Of a stretch of 35,444 nucleotides of DNA, positions 23,473-31,537 are shown in pieces. The translations under genes were made by a program, and so were the position numbers. The DNA is from Chloroflexota bacterium (GTDB lineage: Bacteria; Chloroflexota; Dormibacteria; CF-121). Each line of letters opens with the position of its first letter. Position 1 is the stretch's first letter. The notes under the pieces are model-generated. The model was given only the letters and a program-made list of their open reading frames with translations, was not told the origin of the DNA and did no database searches. The DNA lies in assembly GCA_005881715.1 (NCBI GenBank), contig VBEE01000063.1, positions 1 through 35,444 on the forward strand, read 5' to 3'.

Positions 23473-23880
23473 CTAGCTCGCCGCCATCCGGGCCCAGTCG
23501 TCGATGTTCCAGGTCAAACCACTTGGACCGGGGTCGGCTCGCACCACGTAATCCATCACATCAGCCTTGAAGCCGCGACCGGCCATCTCGTTCACCGCAC
23601 GGCTCGACAGGATGATCACCGGAAGATTCCGAGTACCGTCTGTGGCGCGAATGCGTTGCAACGTGGCAAAGCCGAGCTCTTCACCCAACCGCAGGTCGAG
23701 GAAGATCATGTCCGGCCGAAGCGCAGCCGCCTCCTGCATCACCTGGTCGTCGTTCGAGACCACCTTCACCTGATAGCCATCGAGTTCAAGCTTGAGCTTG
23801 TACATCTCGGCAACCGCCGGATCGTCCTCGATGAACAAAACCCGGATCGTATCTTCGACGGGATGCTTGATCGTGGCCAT
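23473..23880 (-). CDS. Stand-alone receiver-domain protein with substituted switch lysine
   Basis: 135 residues from ATG 23880, chosen over GTG 23895 because AAGGGG lies 6 nt before it. One receiver domain: acidic pocket FIEDD (17-20), phospho-acceptor Asp62 (MIFLDLRLG), Ser92 or Ser93 at the switch. The conserved Lys-Pro near the C-terminus is replaced by VVRADPGPSG, with Arg at or near the Lys position. Phosphorylation is possible but the switch chemistry is probably changed. It has its own strong promoter and no partner kinase beside it. It converges with the HD-GYP/GGDEF gene, 18 bp apart. Confidence 0.9.
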   Translation of the reverse strand: MATIKHPVEDTIRVLFIEDDPAVAEMYKLKLELDGYQVKVVSNDDQVMQEAAALRPDMIFLDLRLGEELGFATLQRIRATDGTRNLPVIILSSRAVNEMAGRGFKADVMDYVVRADPGPSGLTWNIDDWARMAAS

Positions 23881-23924
23881 GTGGGTCCCCTTCACGGATG
23901 AACGATGCCGCCTACCTGCCGTTC

Positions 23925-23953
23925 ACACTAGAGATGTCGCGGACGGCTGTCAA
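23925..23953 (-). promoter_or_regulatory. Strong sigma70-type promoter of the receiver protein
   Basis: Minus strand: -35 TTGACA (23948-23953), a 17-bp spacer and -10 TAGTGT (23925-23930). The expected transcript start is near 23918, giving a leader of about 38 nt with AAGGGG 6 nt before the ATG. Confidence 0.8.
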
Positions 23954-23967
23954 TAACGGGTTAGGTT

Positions 23968-24738
23968 CTAGTCCCGCTGGTACGGCTGGCGAACCTCCTC
24001 CGGTAACTCGTACCAGCTGATCCGGTCGCCGATCCTCGCCCGCAACTTCCACTTGAGTGACTTCGGCTGCATCTCGATCCGCTCCCACAGCTGATCAAGG
24101 CGTTGATTGACGCGGCCGGCGTCCACGGCGAGCTCGGTGGCGGCACCGCGGACGCGCTCGATGTTGATCTGCAGCGTTCGGTACAGACCCCAGTCTTCAG
24201 AGGTGAGTCGGGCGAGATAGGCCGCGTTCATCGCGTCGTCGTCGTGGTCGGCGATGGGATGATCGAGCAGCAGCGCGATGGTATCGACGAGGTCCTTCAT
24301 GTTGACCTCGTAGACCTGCAGCTTACTGAGCAAAAGATCGGCCGGGGTGAGCGTCGGACCGTCGTGGCTGAGACGGCCTCCCAGTTCGATGACATGACAC
24401 ATCTTCATCCGGTCGATGAAGATGTCGATCTGTCGACCGTTCAGACTGTCGAGATAGAGCAGTCGCTGGTGCCCGTTGAGGGTGTTGAATCGGCGGTCGC
24501 CCTGGTAGCCAAGCGACTCGAACAGCCGCTGCACGGATGGCTGCTGTTTCGAAGCCGCGACGAAGTCGAGGTCCCCATATCGGCGCTTCAGTGGCGGTTG
24601 TCGGGCGCTGGGCGAATGCAGGTTGACGGCCGCGCCGCCCACCAGCTTGACCGGAACGTTGGCCTGTTGCGCGGCCGCCGCAATCCGCTGCGCCTCGGCG
24701 ATGACGTCGCTGACGGGGACGTTGACGTTAGCCGCCAG
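23968..24738 (-). CDS. Nucleotidyltransferase-fold protein, probable CTG start
   Basis: 256 residues if started at CTG 24738; the track's GTG 24642 cuts the fold at its first strand. With the CTG start the protein has a first helix (VSDVIAEAQRIAAAAQQ), then VKLVGGAAVNLHSP and GDLDFV, the Gly-Gly and Asp-x-Asp pattern of minimal nucleotidyltransferases. A third strand with RQIDIFID follows, then a helical C-terminus. AGGAGG ends 6 nt before the CTG, and the CTG lies 1 nt after the aldehyde dehydrogenase stop; no ATG, GTG or TTG exists between. It resembles DUF-type NTases and the AbiEii/MNT group, but no antitoxin partner is seen. Last gene of the catabolic operon; substrate unknown. Confidence 0.75.
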   Translation of the reverse strand: MAANVNVPVSDVIAEAQRIAAAAQQANVPVKLVGGAAVNLHSPSARQPPLKRRYGDLDFVAASKQQPSVQRLFESLGYQGDRRFNTLNGHQRLLYLDSLNGRQIDIFIDRMKMCHVIELGGRLSHDGPTLTPADLLLSKLQVYEVNMKDLVDTIALLLDHPIADHDDDAMNAAYLARLTSEDWGLYRTLQINIERVRGAATELAVDAGRVNQRLDQLWERIEMQPKSLKWKLRARIGDRISWYELPEEVRQPYQRD

Positions 24739-24739
24739 C

Positions 24740-26206
24740 TCAGGCCTCCTGCACGTCGACGATGATGGTCTTCAGATCCGTCATCTGCTCGATCGCCCGG
24801 TGGCCGCCCACCCGGCCGATCCCGCTCTCCTTGCCCGCGCGGCCGCCGAAGGGGATGTGCGCCTCCCAGTAGTTGGATGACTCGTTCACGTTGACCCAGC
24901 CGGTCTCGAGCCGCTGGGCGAAGCGCAGCGCGCGATCGATATCCCGGGTGTAGACGGAGCCCAGCAGGCCGTAGGGTGAGTCATTCGCGATGGCAAGGGC
25001 GTCCGTCTCGTCAGCGAACGGAATCAAGGGAGCGATCGGGCCAAACGTCTCCTCGCGGCTGACCCGCATCGCCGGCGACACGTTGCGCAGCACCGTGGCT
25101 TCGTAATAAAGGCGGGTTGGATATCCATCGGCCCGCCGCCCGCCCTGGACCACGGTCGCGCCGCGGTCGACCGCGTCTCGCACATGCTCGTCCATCTTCT
25201 GGGCGACGCCTTCGTTGTTGAGCGGACCCATCGTGGTGCCGTCGTCGAACGGATCGCCCAGCCTGATCGTGGTCATTGCCGCCGTCAGTCGCGCCAGGAA
25301 CGCGTCCTGAATCCCGCGCTGAACCAGGATGCGCTCCCCAGCCGTGCAACTCTGCCCGGCGCACAGGAAGCAGCCGGTGATCGTTCCTTCCGCGGCCCGG
25401 CCGAGGTCCGCATCATCGAAGATCACGATGGGGCCGTTGCCGCCCAGCTCCAGCATCACATGCTTGCCGGCAGCCCGCCGGGCGACCGATCGGCCGGTTT
25501 CGGTCGAGCCGACGAAGCCCACGCCGGCGACCAGCGGATGGCCGGCGATCTCATCGCCCACCACCGAGCCGGGGCCTGTGACCAGATTCAGGGCGCCCGC
25601 CGGGAGGTCCGCCTCCGTCAGGCACTCCATCAACTTCACGCTGATGGCCGACGTCGAGGTGGCCGGTGCCCAGACCACGCTATTGCCACCGGCGAGTGCC
25701 GGGGCGATGAGCTCCGTGGCCATCGTCAGCGGCCAGTTCCAGGGGGTGATCACACCGTACACGCCGCGGGGAACCCTCAGCGTAAACACGAGCTTGTTGC
25801 GCGCCATCGACGGGATGACATTGGTCTCCAGTCGTTTGATGTCTTCGGCGGCGATCCGGAAATACTCGACGGCTTCCCCGACTTCTCCCAGCGCTTCCGC
25901 CTTGTACGGCTTCCCCTGATCGAGGCTCAGCCATCGGGCCAGCTCCTCGCGCCGCCGGTCCATGACGTCGGCCACCCGGTGCAGCAGGGCCGCCCGCTCG
26001 AAGGCGCCGAGCCCGGCCATGGCCGCCCGCCCCCGATGCGCCGCCTCGACGGCGAGCGCCGCATCAGCCCGGGTGCCTTTCGGCAGCGTGGCGATCACCT
26101 CGCCGGTCGCGGGGCTTACCGCTTCGAAGGTGGCCTGGCTCTCGGAGTCGACCCAGCGGCCACCCACGAACATCTTCAGCGCCGGGGTTTTTTCGACAAC
26201 CTTCAT
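24740..26206 (-). CDS. NAD(P)-dependent aldehyde dehydrogenase
   Basis: 488 residues, full length. It has Asn157 (TPWNWP), general base Glu253 (LELGGNGP), nucleophile Cys287 (GQSCTAGER), and the ETFGP and PFGG motifs. It oxidises an aldehyde to an acid with NAD(P). The strand that usually reads VVxKPA before the cofactor helix is VVWAPATST, so the Lys that contacts the adenosine ribose is Ala here; this changes cofactor binding but is compatible with the fold. It overlaps the FAD-GcvT gene by 4 nt (ATGA). In this operon a product aldehyde of demethylation (betaine aldehyde, formaldehyde or similar) is the likely substrate. Confidence 0.94.
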   Translation of the reverse strand: MKVVEKTPALKMFVGGRWVDSESQATFEAVSPATGEVIATLPKGTRADAALAVEAAHRGRAAMAGLGAFERAALLHRVADVMDRRREELARWLSLDQGKPYKAEALGEVGEAVEYFRIAAEDIKRLETNVIPSMARNKLVFTLRVPRGVYGVITPWNWPLTMATELIAPALAGGNSVVWAPATSTSAISVKLMECLTEADLPAGALNLVTGPGSVVGDEIAGHPLVAGVGFVGSTETGRSVARRAAGKHVMLELGGNGPIVIFDDADLGRAAEGTITGCFLCAGQSCTAGERILVQRGIQDAFLARLTAAMTTIRLGDPFDDGTTMGPLNNEGVAQKMDEHVRDAVDRGATVVQGGRRADGYPTRLYYEATVLRNVSPAMRVSREETFGPIAPLIPFADETDALAIANDSPYGLLGSVYTRDIDRALRFAQRLETGWVNVNESSNYWEAHIPFGGRAGKESGIGRVGGHRAIEQMTDLKTIIVDVQEA

Positions 26207-28797
26207 CGTGCTCCTCCCGAGCCTGCCAGCACCGGCAGCTCTTTGAGCCTTGTCATCTGCGCGTCGTACAACGGCTCCTTGACGACGCTGGCCGGGTAGC
26301 GCCGGCCGAAGTACTGGACCTCGACGCTCGACCCCTCCTCGGCGCCGTCCAGTGGCAGGTAACCATAGATGATGCTCTTTCCCACCGTGTAACCGAAATT
26401 CGCGCTGGTCACGTAACCAAGCACGCCTCCACCGTGTCCTCCCCCAGCGGGGGAGGGTGACTGGAAGATTGGTTCTTTTCCGAGCACCGCGACCGCCGGG
26501 TCATCGAACGTCATGCATGCCAGCTTCCGAGTGATGCCCTGTTCCTTGATCCGCAGCAGCGCGTCACGACCGATGAAGGCGCCTTTGTTGAGACGGACGG
26601 CAAAGCCCAGGCCTGCCTCATAGGGGTTGTGCTCGCTGTGGATGTCGGCGCCCCATAACCGATATCCCTTCTCCAGCCGGAGCGAGTCGAAGGCCCCACC
26701 CCCGAGCGCTGCCACCCCGAGCGCCTCACCCGCCTTCCACAGGATGTCCCAGAGACGCAACCCGTATTCCGTCGGCGTATAGAGCTCCCAGCCCAGCTCA
26801 CCGACATATGAAATCCGAATCGCATAGGTGGGAACGCTGCCAATCGTTAGCGAGCGGGCGGTGAGATAGGGAAACGCCGCGTTCGAAACGTCCTCCTGGC
26901 TCAACGGCTGCACGAGATCGCGTGCCCGGGGGCCCCAGACGCCGATGCAGCACCAGCCCGAGGTCAGGTCTTTCAGGTGGACACTGGAATCGTCGGGCAG
27001 GTGGCGACGCATCCAGGCGAGGTCGTGCATCCCAACGCCGCCCCCGGTGACGACCCAGAACCGGTCGTCGTCCACGCGGGTGACTGTCAGGTCGGTCATG
27101 ATGCCGCCGCGCTCGTTGAGCATCGCGGTGTACGTCACCTTGCCGGCCGGGTGGTCCATCTGGTTTGCCGCCATCCGCTGCAGATAGGTAAGCGCCCCCG
27201 GCCCCGACACCTCGATCTTCTTAAAGGGCGTCGCGTCGAAGAGCACGACGCGCTCGCGCGCCGCTCGATGCTCGGCAGCCTGGATCGGTGACCAGAACCG
27301 GGCCGCCCATTCGGAACGGCCTGGGATAGCCCTCGCCGAATCTCCCTCCCCCCTTGTGGGGAAGTTCGGTACGAAATCTCCCTCCCCCCTTGTGGGGGAG
27401 GGTCGGGGTGGGGGGCTATTGCCCTCATACCACTGGGGCCGCTCCCAGCCTGCCCCCTCGAGGAACATCGCGCCCAGCGCCTGCTCCCGCTCGTAAAAGG
27501 GCGTCAGGCGGAGTTTGCGCGGCGTTTCCATCGGCTGCAACGGGTGGATGATGTCGTACACCTCGCGATAGTTCTGGGCTCCACGGGCGCGCAGATACGA
27601 GCGGGTGAACGCATGTGGGTAGAACCGGTTGAGATCTTCTTCGCGAAGGTCGAGATCCGGGACACCCTCCACCATCAACTCGGCCACGGCGCGGGCCGCC
27701 CCCACGCCGTGGGTGATCCAGACGGCCTCGCAAGCCCAGAAGCCGCGCACATCGAGCGACTCGCCGATCAGGGAATGCCCGTCCGGCGTGAACGAGAACA
27801 TGCCGTTGATCTTCTCCACCAGCTCCGCCGACTCGAGCGGGGGGTAGAGCTCCGACGCATAAGCCATCGAGGGGGCGAAGAGGTCGTCGCGGAACGGCGC
27901 GCAGGACGGCATCAGGCCGTCGTCCCAGCTCGAGCGAAGCTCCTGAGGATCAACCAGGACGGGTTCGTGCCGGTAAGCACCGATCACGTAGCGGCGGTAA
28001 TCCTGGCGGAAATACATCGAGTGATCCTGATGGCGAACGATGGGCATGGATTGCCAGCCGGTCTCGCCCGACAGCTCGGGCAGGGGATCGGTGATGCCGA
28101 CCAGGTGCTGCAGTGGCTGAAGGGGGATTGGCACGCCGGCCATGCGGCCGATGACCGGGCCCCAGATGCCGGCGGCGCTGAGGACGTGCTCCGTTACGAT
28201 GCGGCCCCGATCCGTCTCCACGGCGGTGACGCGCCCCTGCTTGACGTCGATGCCGGTCAGGCGCGTGCGGGCAAGAAATCGAGCTCCCGCCTCCTCAGCC
28301 ACACGGGCCAGGGCTTCCGATGCCTGGACCGCCCTCACGGTCCCATCGCTCGGTACATGAATCGCGCCGTGCAGGTGATCGGTGCGCATGATCGGCACCA
28401 GGCGGCTGATTTCATCGGGGCCGATCAGACGGGTCTTGAGCCCCCAGGAGGTCGCGTGGCCATGCTTGCGTTTGAGCTCCTCCCACCGTTCCGGAGTTGC
28501 GGCCACCTCGAGGCTGCCCACCTCCCAGTAGACGGGCTCGCCGTCGAGCTGGAGGTTGCGGTAGGTCTCCACCGTGTCGATCGCGAACCGGCAGGTGGTG
28601 CGCGCGACATTGTTCTGAAACACCAGCCCCGGCGCGTGCGAGGTCGAACCCCCCGCGCGGAACAGCGGTCCCTGGTCGATCACGACGACATCGCGCCAGC
28701 CGAGCCGGGTGAGGTGATAGGCCGCGCTACAGCCGACGATCCCGGCGCCGATGATGACCACCCGGGCCTGGTCCGGCAGGCGTTCAGACCCGGGCAT
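26203..28797 (-). CDS. FAD oxidase - GcvT fusion (dimethylglycine/sarcosine dehydrogenase type) carrying in-frame repeat insertions
   Basis: The track's first 95 residues are antisense filler; ATG 28797 gives 864 residues. N-terminal DAO domain (about 10-380): FAD fold GAGIVGCSAAYHL and His54 in GGSTSHAPGL, the position of covalent FAD attachment in dimethylglycine dehydrogenase. C-terminal GcvT/aminomethyltransferase domains (about 480-864, with YVGELGWELYTP and SLRLEKGYRLWGAD) take the methyl group to tetrahydrofolate. Two low-complexity stretches are not family sequence: SPPPRPSPTRGEGD plus PTRGEGD in the linker, and SPSPAGGGHGGG near the C-terminus, both coded by palindromic repeats. The gene overlaps mttB-like by 14 nt and aldehyde dehydrogenase by 4 nt. 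Substrate is a guess. Confidence 0.9.
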   Translation of the reverse strand: MPGSERLPDQARVVIIGAGIVGCSAAYHLTRLGWRDVVVIDQGPLFRAGGSTSHAPGLVFQNNVARTTCRFAIDTVETYRNLQLDGEPVYWEVGSLEVAATPERWEELKRKHGHATSWGLKTRLIGPDEISRLVPIMRTDHLHGAIHVPSDGTVRAVQASEALARVAEEAGARFLARTRLTGIDVKQGRVTAVETDRGRIVTEHVLSAAGIWGPVIGRMAGVPIPLQPLQHLVGITDPLPELSGETGWQSMPIVRHQDHSMYFRQDYRRYVIGAYRHEPVLVDPQELRSSWDDGLMPSCAPFRDDLFAPSMAYASELYPPLESAELVEKINGMFSFTPDGHSLIGESLDVRGFWACEAVWITHGVGAARAVAELMVEGVPDLDLREEDLNRFYPHAFTRSYLRARGAQNYREVYDIIHPLQPMETPRKLRLTPFYEREQALGAMFLEGAGWERPQWYEGNSPPPRPSPTRGEGDFVPNFPTRGEGDSARAIPGRSEWAARFWSPIQAAEHRAARERVVLFDATPFKKIEVSGPGALTYLQRMAANQMDHPAGKVTYTAMLNERGGIMTDLTVTRVDDDRFWVVTGGGVGMHDLAWMRRHLPDDSSVHLKDLTSGWCCIGVWGPRARDLVQPLSQEDVSNAAFPYLTARSLTIGSVPTYAIRISYVGELGWELYTPTEYGLRLWDILWKAGEALGVAALGGGAFDSLRLEKGYRLWGADIHSEHNPYEAGLGFAVRLNKGAFIGRDALLRIKEQGITRKLACMTFDDPAVAVLGKEPIFQSPSPAGGGHGGGVLGYVTSANFGYTVGKSIIYGYLPLDGAEEGSSVEVQYFGRRYPASVVKEPLYDAQMTRLKELPVLAGSGGAR
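26425..26460 (-). repeat. Palindromic GC-rich repeat element, third copy, inverted, in frame
   Basis: The core CCTCCCCC AGC GGGGGAGG (26438-26456) is an 8-bp stem with a 3-nt loop. Flanks on the minus strand follow the same pattern as the copies at 27339-27410, so it is the same family in opposite orientation. It encodes SPSPAGGGHGGG within the FAD-GcvT protein. Confidence 0.75.
27339..27410 (+). repeat. Two tandem copies of a 36-bp palindromic GC-rich element, in frame
   Basis: AATCTCCCTCCCCCCTTGTG begins at 27339 and again at 27375, exactly 36 bp (12 codons) apart; 23 bases are identical in both. The second copy forms a 9-bp stem CCCTCCCCC / GGGGGAGGG (27380-27388 / 27394-27402). It codes for the Pro-rich PTRGEGD repeats of the enzyme linker. 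Confidence 0.85.
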
Positions 28798-30238
28798 GCA
28801 GGATGGCGTCCTTGCGGACCTCGATGAACGCCTGGAGCTGTTCATCCACCCCCGAATCGATGCCGGGGTCGGCGTAGTCCTTGAGCAGCTGCTTCCATTT
28901 CTCATTCGCCACCCGATCGGCGGTCCGCGAGCCGTTCCGCTGCCAGCGGTCGAAGTTCTCGGTGGAGGAGATCCAGGGTCGGTAGAAGCCGGTCCGGTAG
29001 TGCCGCATGGTGTGCTCGGAGCCGAGATGATGCCCACCCGGGCCGACCTCGCGGATGCCGTCCATGGCGAACCCTTCGTCATCGAAGGGGATGCCCCGAC
29101 TCAGGATCCACTCGAACATCCGGAGCGCCTCAACATCGATGATGAATTTTTCGTACGAGGCCAGTAGCGCGGATTCCAGCCAGCCGGCTGCGTGCAGGAC
29201 AAAGTGCACGCCGCCGAGTACCGTCGGCCACATGCACATCAGCGATTCGTAGGCCGCCTGCGCGTCCGGGCCCTTCGACGAGGTCAGCGCCCCTCCGCCC
29301 CGGAATGGCAGCTTGTAATGCCTGGCCATCTGGGCGCTGGCCAGGATGCCCATCGCTGACTCCGGGGTGCCGAAGGCAGGACTGCCGGACTGCATGTCGA
29401 TGTTCGTCAGGAACGACCCGTAGATGCACGGTGCTCCGGCGCGGACGAGCTGGATGAGCGCGATGCCGGCCAGCGCCTCGGCGGTTTGCTGGGCCAGGGT
29501 GCCGGCCAGGCCCATGGGCGACATCGCGCCGGCCATCAGAAATGGGGTCGCGATCACGGGCTGATTGGCGGCCGCGTACTCGAGCAGAGCGCCGAGCATC
29601 CGGTCGTCATATCGCAGCGGACTGTTGACATTGACCAGGGCGAGCAGGGCGGGCGTCTTCTCGATGTTCTCCCGGCCGCCGAACAGGATCGACGACATCT
29701 CGATGGAGTCGCGCGCGCCCTCCTCTGAGATGACGCTGCCCATGTAGGGCATGTCGGTCCAGCGGATGTGCGAGTAGACCATGTCCAGGTGGCGGGTTTC
29801 CAGCGGAAGATCCTCCGGTTCGACGATGGTGCCGCCGGCACAGTGGATCTGCGGCGTCGCCTGCGCCATCTTGTCGAAGTTCGTGAAGTCCTCGATGGTG
29901 GCGCCCCGCCGGCCGCGATCCAGGTCGGTGATGAAGGGCGGGCCGTAGACGGGCGCGTTGACCATGTGGTTGCCGCCGATGACGACTGAATTTTTCGGGT
30001 TCCGCGCCTGCACCTCGAAGGTCGCCGGGACTTTCCTGATCTGTTCCTCGATGAAGGCGCGTTCGAAGCGAACCCGATTCTCTTCGATCTTCAATCCGGC
30101 GCCCCGGAAGAGGTCGAGGGCTCTGGGGTGCAAGAAGTCGACGCCGATCTCCTGCAGGATCAGCATGGCGTGGTCGTCGATCTGCTGAACCTGCTCGGCA
30201 GAGAGGATGTCGTACGGCTTGAGCGTGTTGGTCCACAT
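28784..30238 (-). CDS. MttB-superfamily (trimethylamine/betaine-type) methyltransferase without pyrrolysine
   Basis: 484 residues from ATG 30238; the track's 31 residues upstream are inside the alcohol dehydrogenase gene. The TIM-barrel pattern of the family is seen (IGVDFLHPRALDLF, GGTIVEPEDLPLETRH, FGTPESAMG, PGGHHLGSEHTMRHYRTGFY). Archaeal MttB demethylates trimethylamine using an in-frame amber codon for pyrrolysine; this frame has none, so it belongs to the non-pyrrolysine group that includes glycine betaine and other quaternary-amine methyltransferases. Those pass the methyl group to a corrinoid protein, which is not in the window. It starts 4 nt after the alcohol dehydrogenase stop and overlaps the FAD-GcvT start by 14 nt. 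Confidence 0.92.
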   Translation of the reverse strand: MWTNTLKPYDILSAEQVQQIDDHAMLILQEIGVDFLHPRALDLFRGAGLKIEENRVRFERAFIEEQIRKVPATFEVQARNPKNSVVIGGNHMVNAPVYGPPFITDLDRGRRGATIEDFTNFDKMAQATPQIHCAGGTIVEPEDLPLETRHLDMVYSHIRWTDMPYMGSVISEEGARDSIEMSSILFGGRENIEKTPALLALVNVNSPLRYDDRMLGALLEYAAANQPVIATPFLMAGAMSPMGLAGTLAQQTAEALAGIALIQLVRAGAPCIYGSFLTNIDMQSGSPAFGTPESAMGILASAQMARHYKLPFRGGGALTSSKGPDAQAAYESLMCMWPTVLGGVHFVLHAAGWLESALLASYEKFIIDVEALRMFEWILSRGIPFDDEGFAMDGIREVGPGGHHLGSEHTMRHYRTGFYRPWISSTENFDRWQRNGSRTADRVANEKWKQLLKDYADPGIDSGVDEQLQAFIEVRKDAILHARV

Positions 30239-30242
30239 ACCG

Positions 30243-31460
30243 TCAGCCGGCGTGGGCCAGCGCCCGGGCGACCTTGCGGTGGCGGCCCGCCTCGAAGGCG
30301 CGGGCGTAGATCCTCTCGTAATTCTTGGCATCGACGTCCCGCGGATTGCCGATGCTTTGCGAGTCGGCCGCGGCCTTCTCGGCGAGCATGGGAATCTCCT
30401 CCTCGGAAAAGCCGAGCTGGTTGAGCGAGGGGATATCGAGGTCCTCGGTTAGCTGGTAGACGTATTCGACCCCGACCTCGGCCGCCTTCCAGACCGGTTT
30501 GTTGGCGACCTCGAGCCCCAGCGCCTGGCCGATCCGGGCGAAGCGCTCGGGCTCGCCGGCGTAGTTGTACTCCATCACCGGGGCGAGCAGACGGCCAGTC
30601 AGCGCCCCATGCGGCGCGTCGTGCACGCCGCCCGCGGTCTGGCTCATCGCATGGGCCGCGCCGGCGGAATCCGTGCCATAGGCGAGGCCGGCCAGCATCG
30701 CCCCCATGCTCATGTGGTACCGCGCCTCGAGGTTGTGGCCCTGCGCGTATGCGACCCGCAGGTAGCGGCCACAGTACTCCATCGCCAGCAGCGCCACCGC
30801 ATCGGTGAAGGGCTGGTGATAGGCCATGGTGTAACACTCGATCGCGTGGGTCAGCGCGTCCATGCCGGTTCCGGCCGTGACGCCGGCCGGGAGATTGACG
30901 CTGAGCGCGGGATCGACCAGCGCCACCCAGGACGCGATGTTGGGCGTGCCGCCGACATTGAATTTCACCTTTCGGTCAGGGTCCGTGATCACCGCCCAGA
31001 GCGTGACTTCGCTGCCGGTGCCGGCGGTGGTGGGGACCGCCACCAGTGGTGGGATGCGGGAGTGGATCGGGTCTTTGCCCCATTCGTACTGCGCGATGCT
31101 GCCGCCATGGACGACGACCACGCCGATCCCCTTCGCGGCGTCAATCGAGCTGCCGCCGCCGATCGCCACCAGGCCGTCACAGCGTTCCGACTGGTAGTAG
31201 CGGGCGCCGGCGTCGACGAGCGCGATGCCGGGGTTGGCGCGCACCTGGTCGTAGGAGACCGGGTCGAGACCAGCGGCGCGCAGCGGCTTGAGCGCCTCGT
31301 CGAGCAGCCCGGCTTTCACGATTCCCTGGTCGGTGACGACCAGCGGGCGCTTGATGTTCAATGCTGCGGCCTCCTGGCCAAGGGCGGAGAGCGCCCCGAT
31401 GGCATGCACCATGCGGGTCGGCGACTGATACGCCTTCAGGACACTGTCAAGCACGGCCAA
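30243..31460 (-). CDS. Iron-containing alcohol dehydrogenase
   Basis: 405 residues from TTG 31460, with AAGGAGG 10 nt upstream. Group III (FucO-like) fold: NAD site GGGSSIDAAK, PTTAGTGSEVT, metal ligands Asp and His in TGMDALTHAIE, a third His in AAHAMSQ, and the fourth in HDAPHG. The His that follows four residues after the third ligand in FucO (a catalytic relay position) is Gln here (HAMSQ). The metal site is complete. It would interconvert an alcohol and an aldehyde next to the aldehyde dehydrogenase. The 77-bp gap before it contains TTGACA (complement of 31536-31541) without a convincing -10. Confidence 0.93.
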   Translation of the reverse strand: MAVLDSVLKAYQSPTRMVHAIGALSALGQEAAALNIKRPLVVTDQGIVKAGLLDEALKPLRAAGLDPVSYDQVRANPGIALVDAGARYYQSERCDGLVAIGGGSSIDAAKGIGVVVVHGGSIAQYEWGKDPIHSRIPPLVAVPTTAGTGSEVTLWAVITDPDRKVKFNVGGTPNIASWVALVDPALSVNLPAGVTAGTGMDALTHAIECYTMAYHQPFTDAVALLAMEYCGRYLRVAYAQGHNLEARYHMSMGAMLAGLAYGTDSAGAAHAMSQTAGGVHDAPHGALTGRLLAPVMEYNYAGEPERFARIGQALGLEVANKPVWKAAEVGVEYVYQLTEDLDIPSLNQLGFSEEEIPMLAEKAAADSQSIGNPRDVDAKNYERIYARAFEAGRHRKVARALAHAG

Positions 31461-31537
31461 CGAATCTCATCCTCCTTCCACAGTTGAGCGGCGCCGTTTG
31501 GTATACGCCGAAAGTCTCTTCTGAGATACGAACTCTG
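31461..31537 (-). promoter_or_regulatory. Gap before the alcohol dehydrogenase gene: SD and possible internal promoter
   Basis: AAGGAGG (complement of 31471-31477) serves TTG 31460. TTGACA overlaps the end of the upstream gene, and TATACC occurs nearer the start, but the two are 31 bp apart and cannot pair as -35/-10. This is the longest gap inside the catabolic operon, so a second promoter is possible but unproven. Confidence 0.35.

Noticed and set aside
23968-24738. Toxin of an AbiE/MNT-type toxin-antitoxin or defence system
   Set aside because: Only the nucleotidyltransferase fold is present; no partner gene flanks it, and it is coupled to a metabolic operon.
27544-28827. 427-aa plus-strand ORF
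   Set aside because: Antisense of the FAD domain of the FAD-GcvT fusion; no recognisable domain. The ORFs at 25184-26299 and 33459-34706 are rejected for the same reason.
31447-31470. 7-codon ORF (ATG AGA TTC ...) overlapping the alcohol dehydrogenase start, as a possible regulatory leader peptide
   Set aside because: The Shine-Dalgarno directly abuts this ATG with no spacing, while it is 10 nt from TTG 31460; no attenuator structure is seen.
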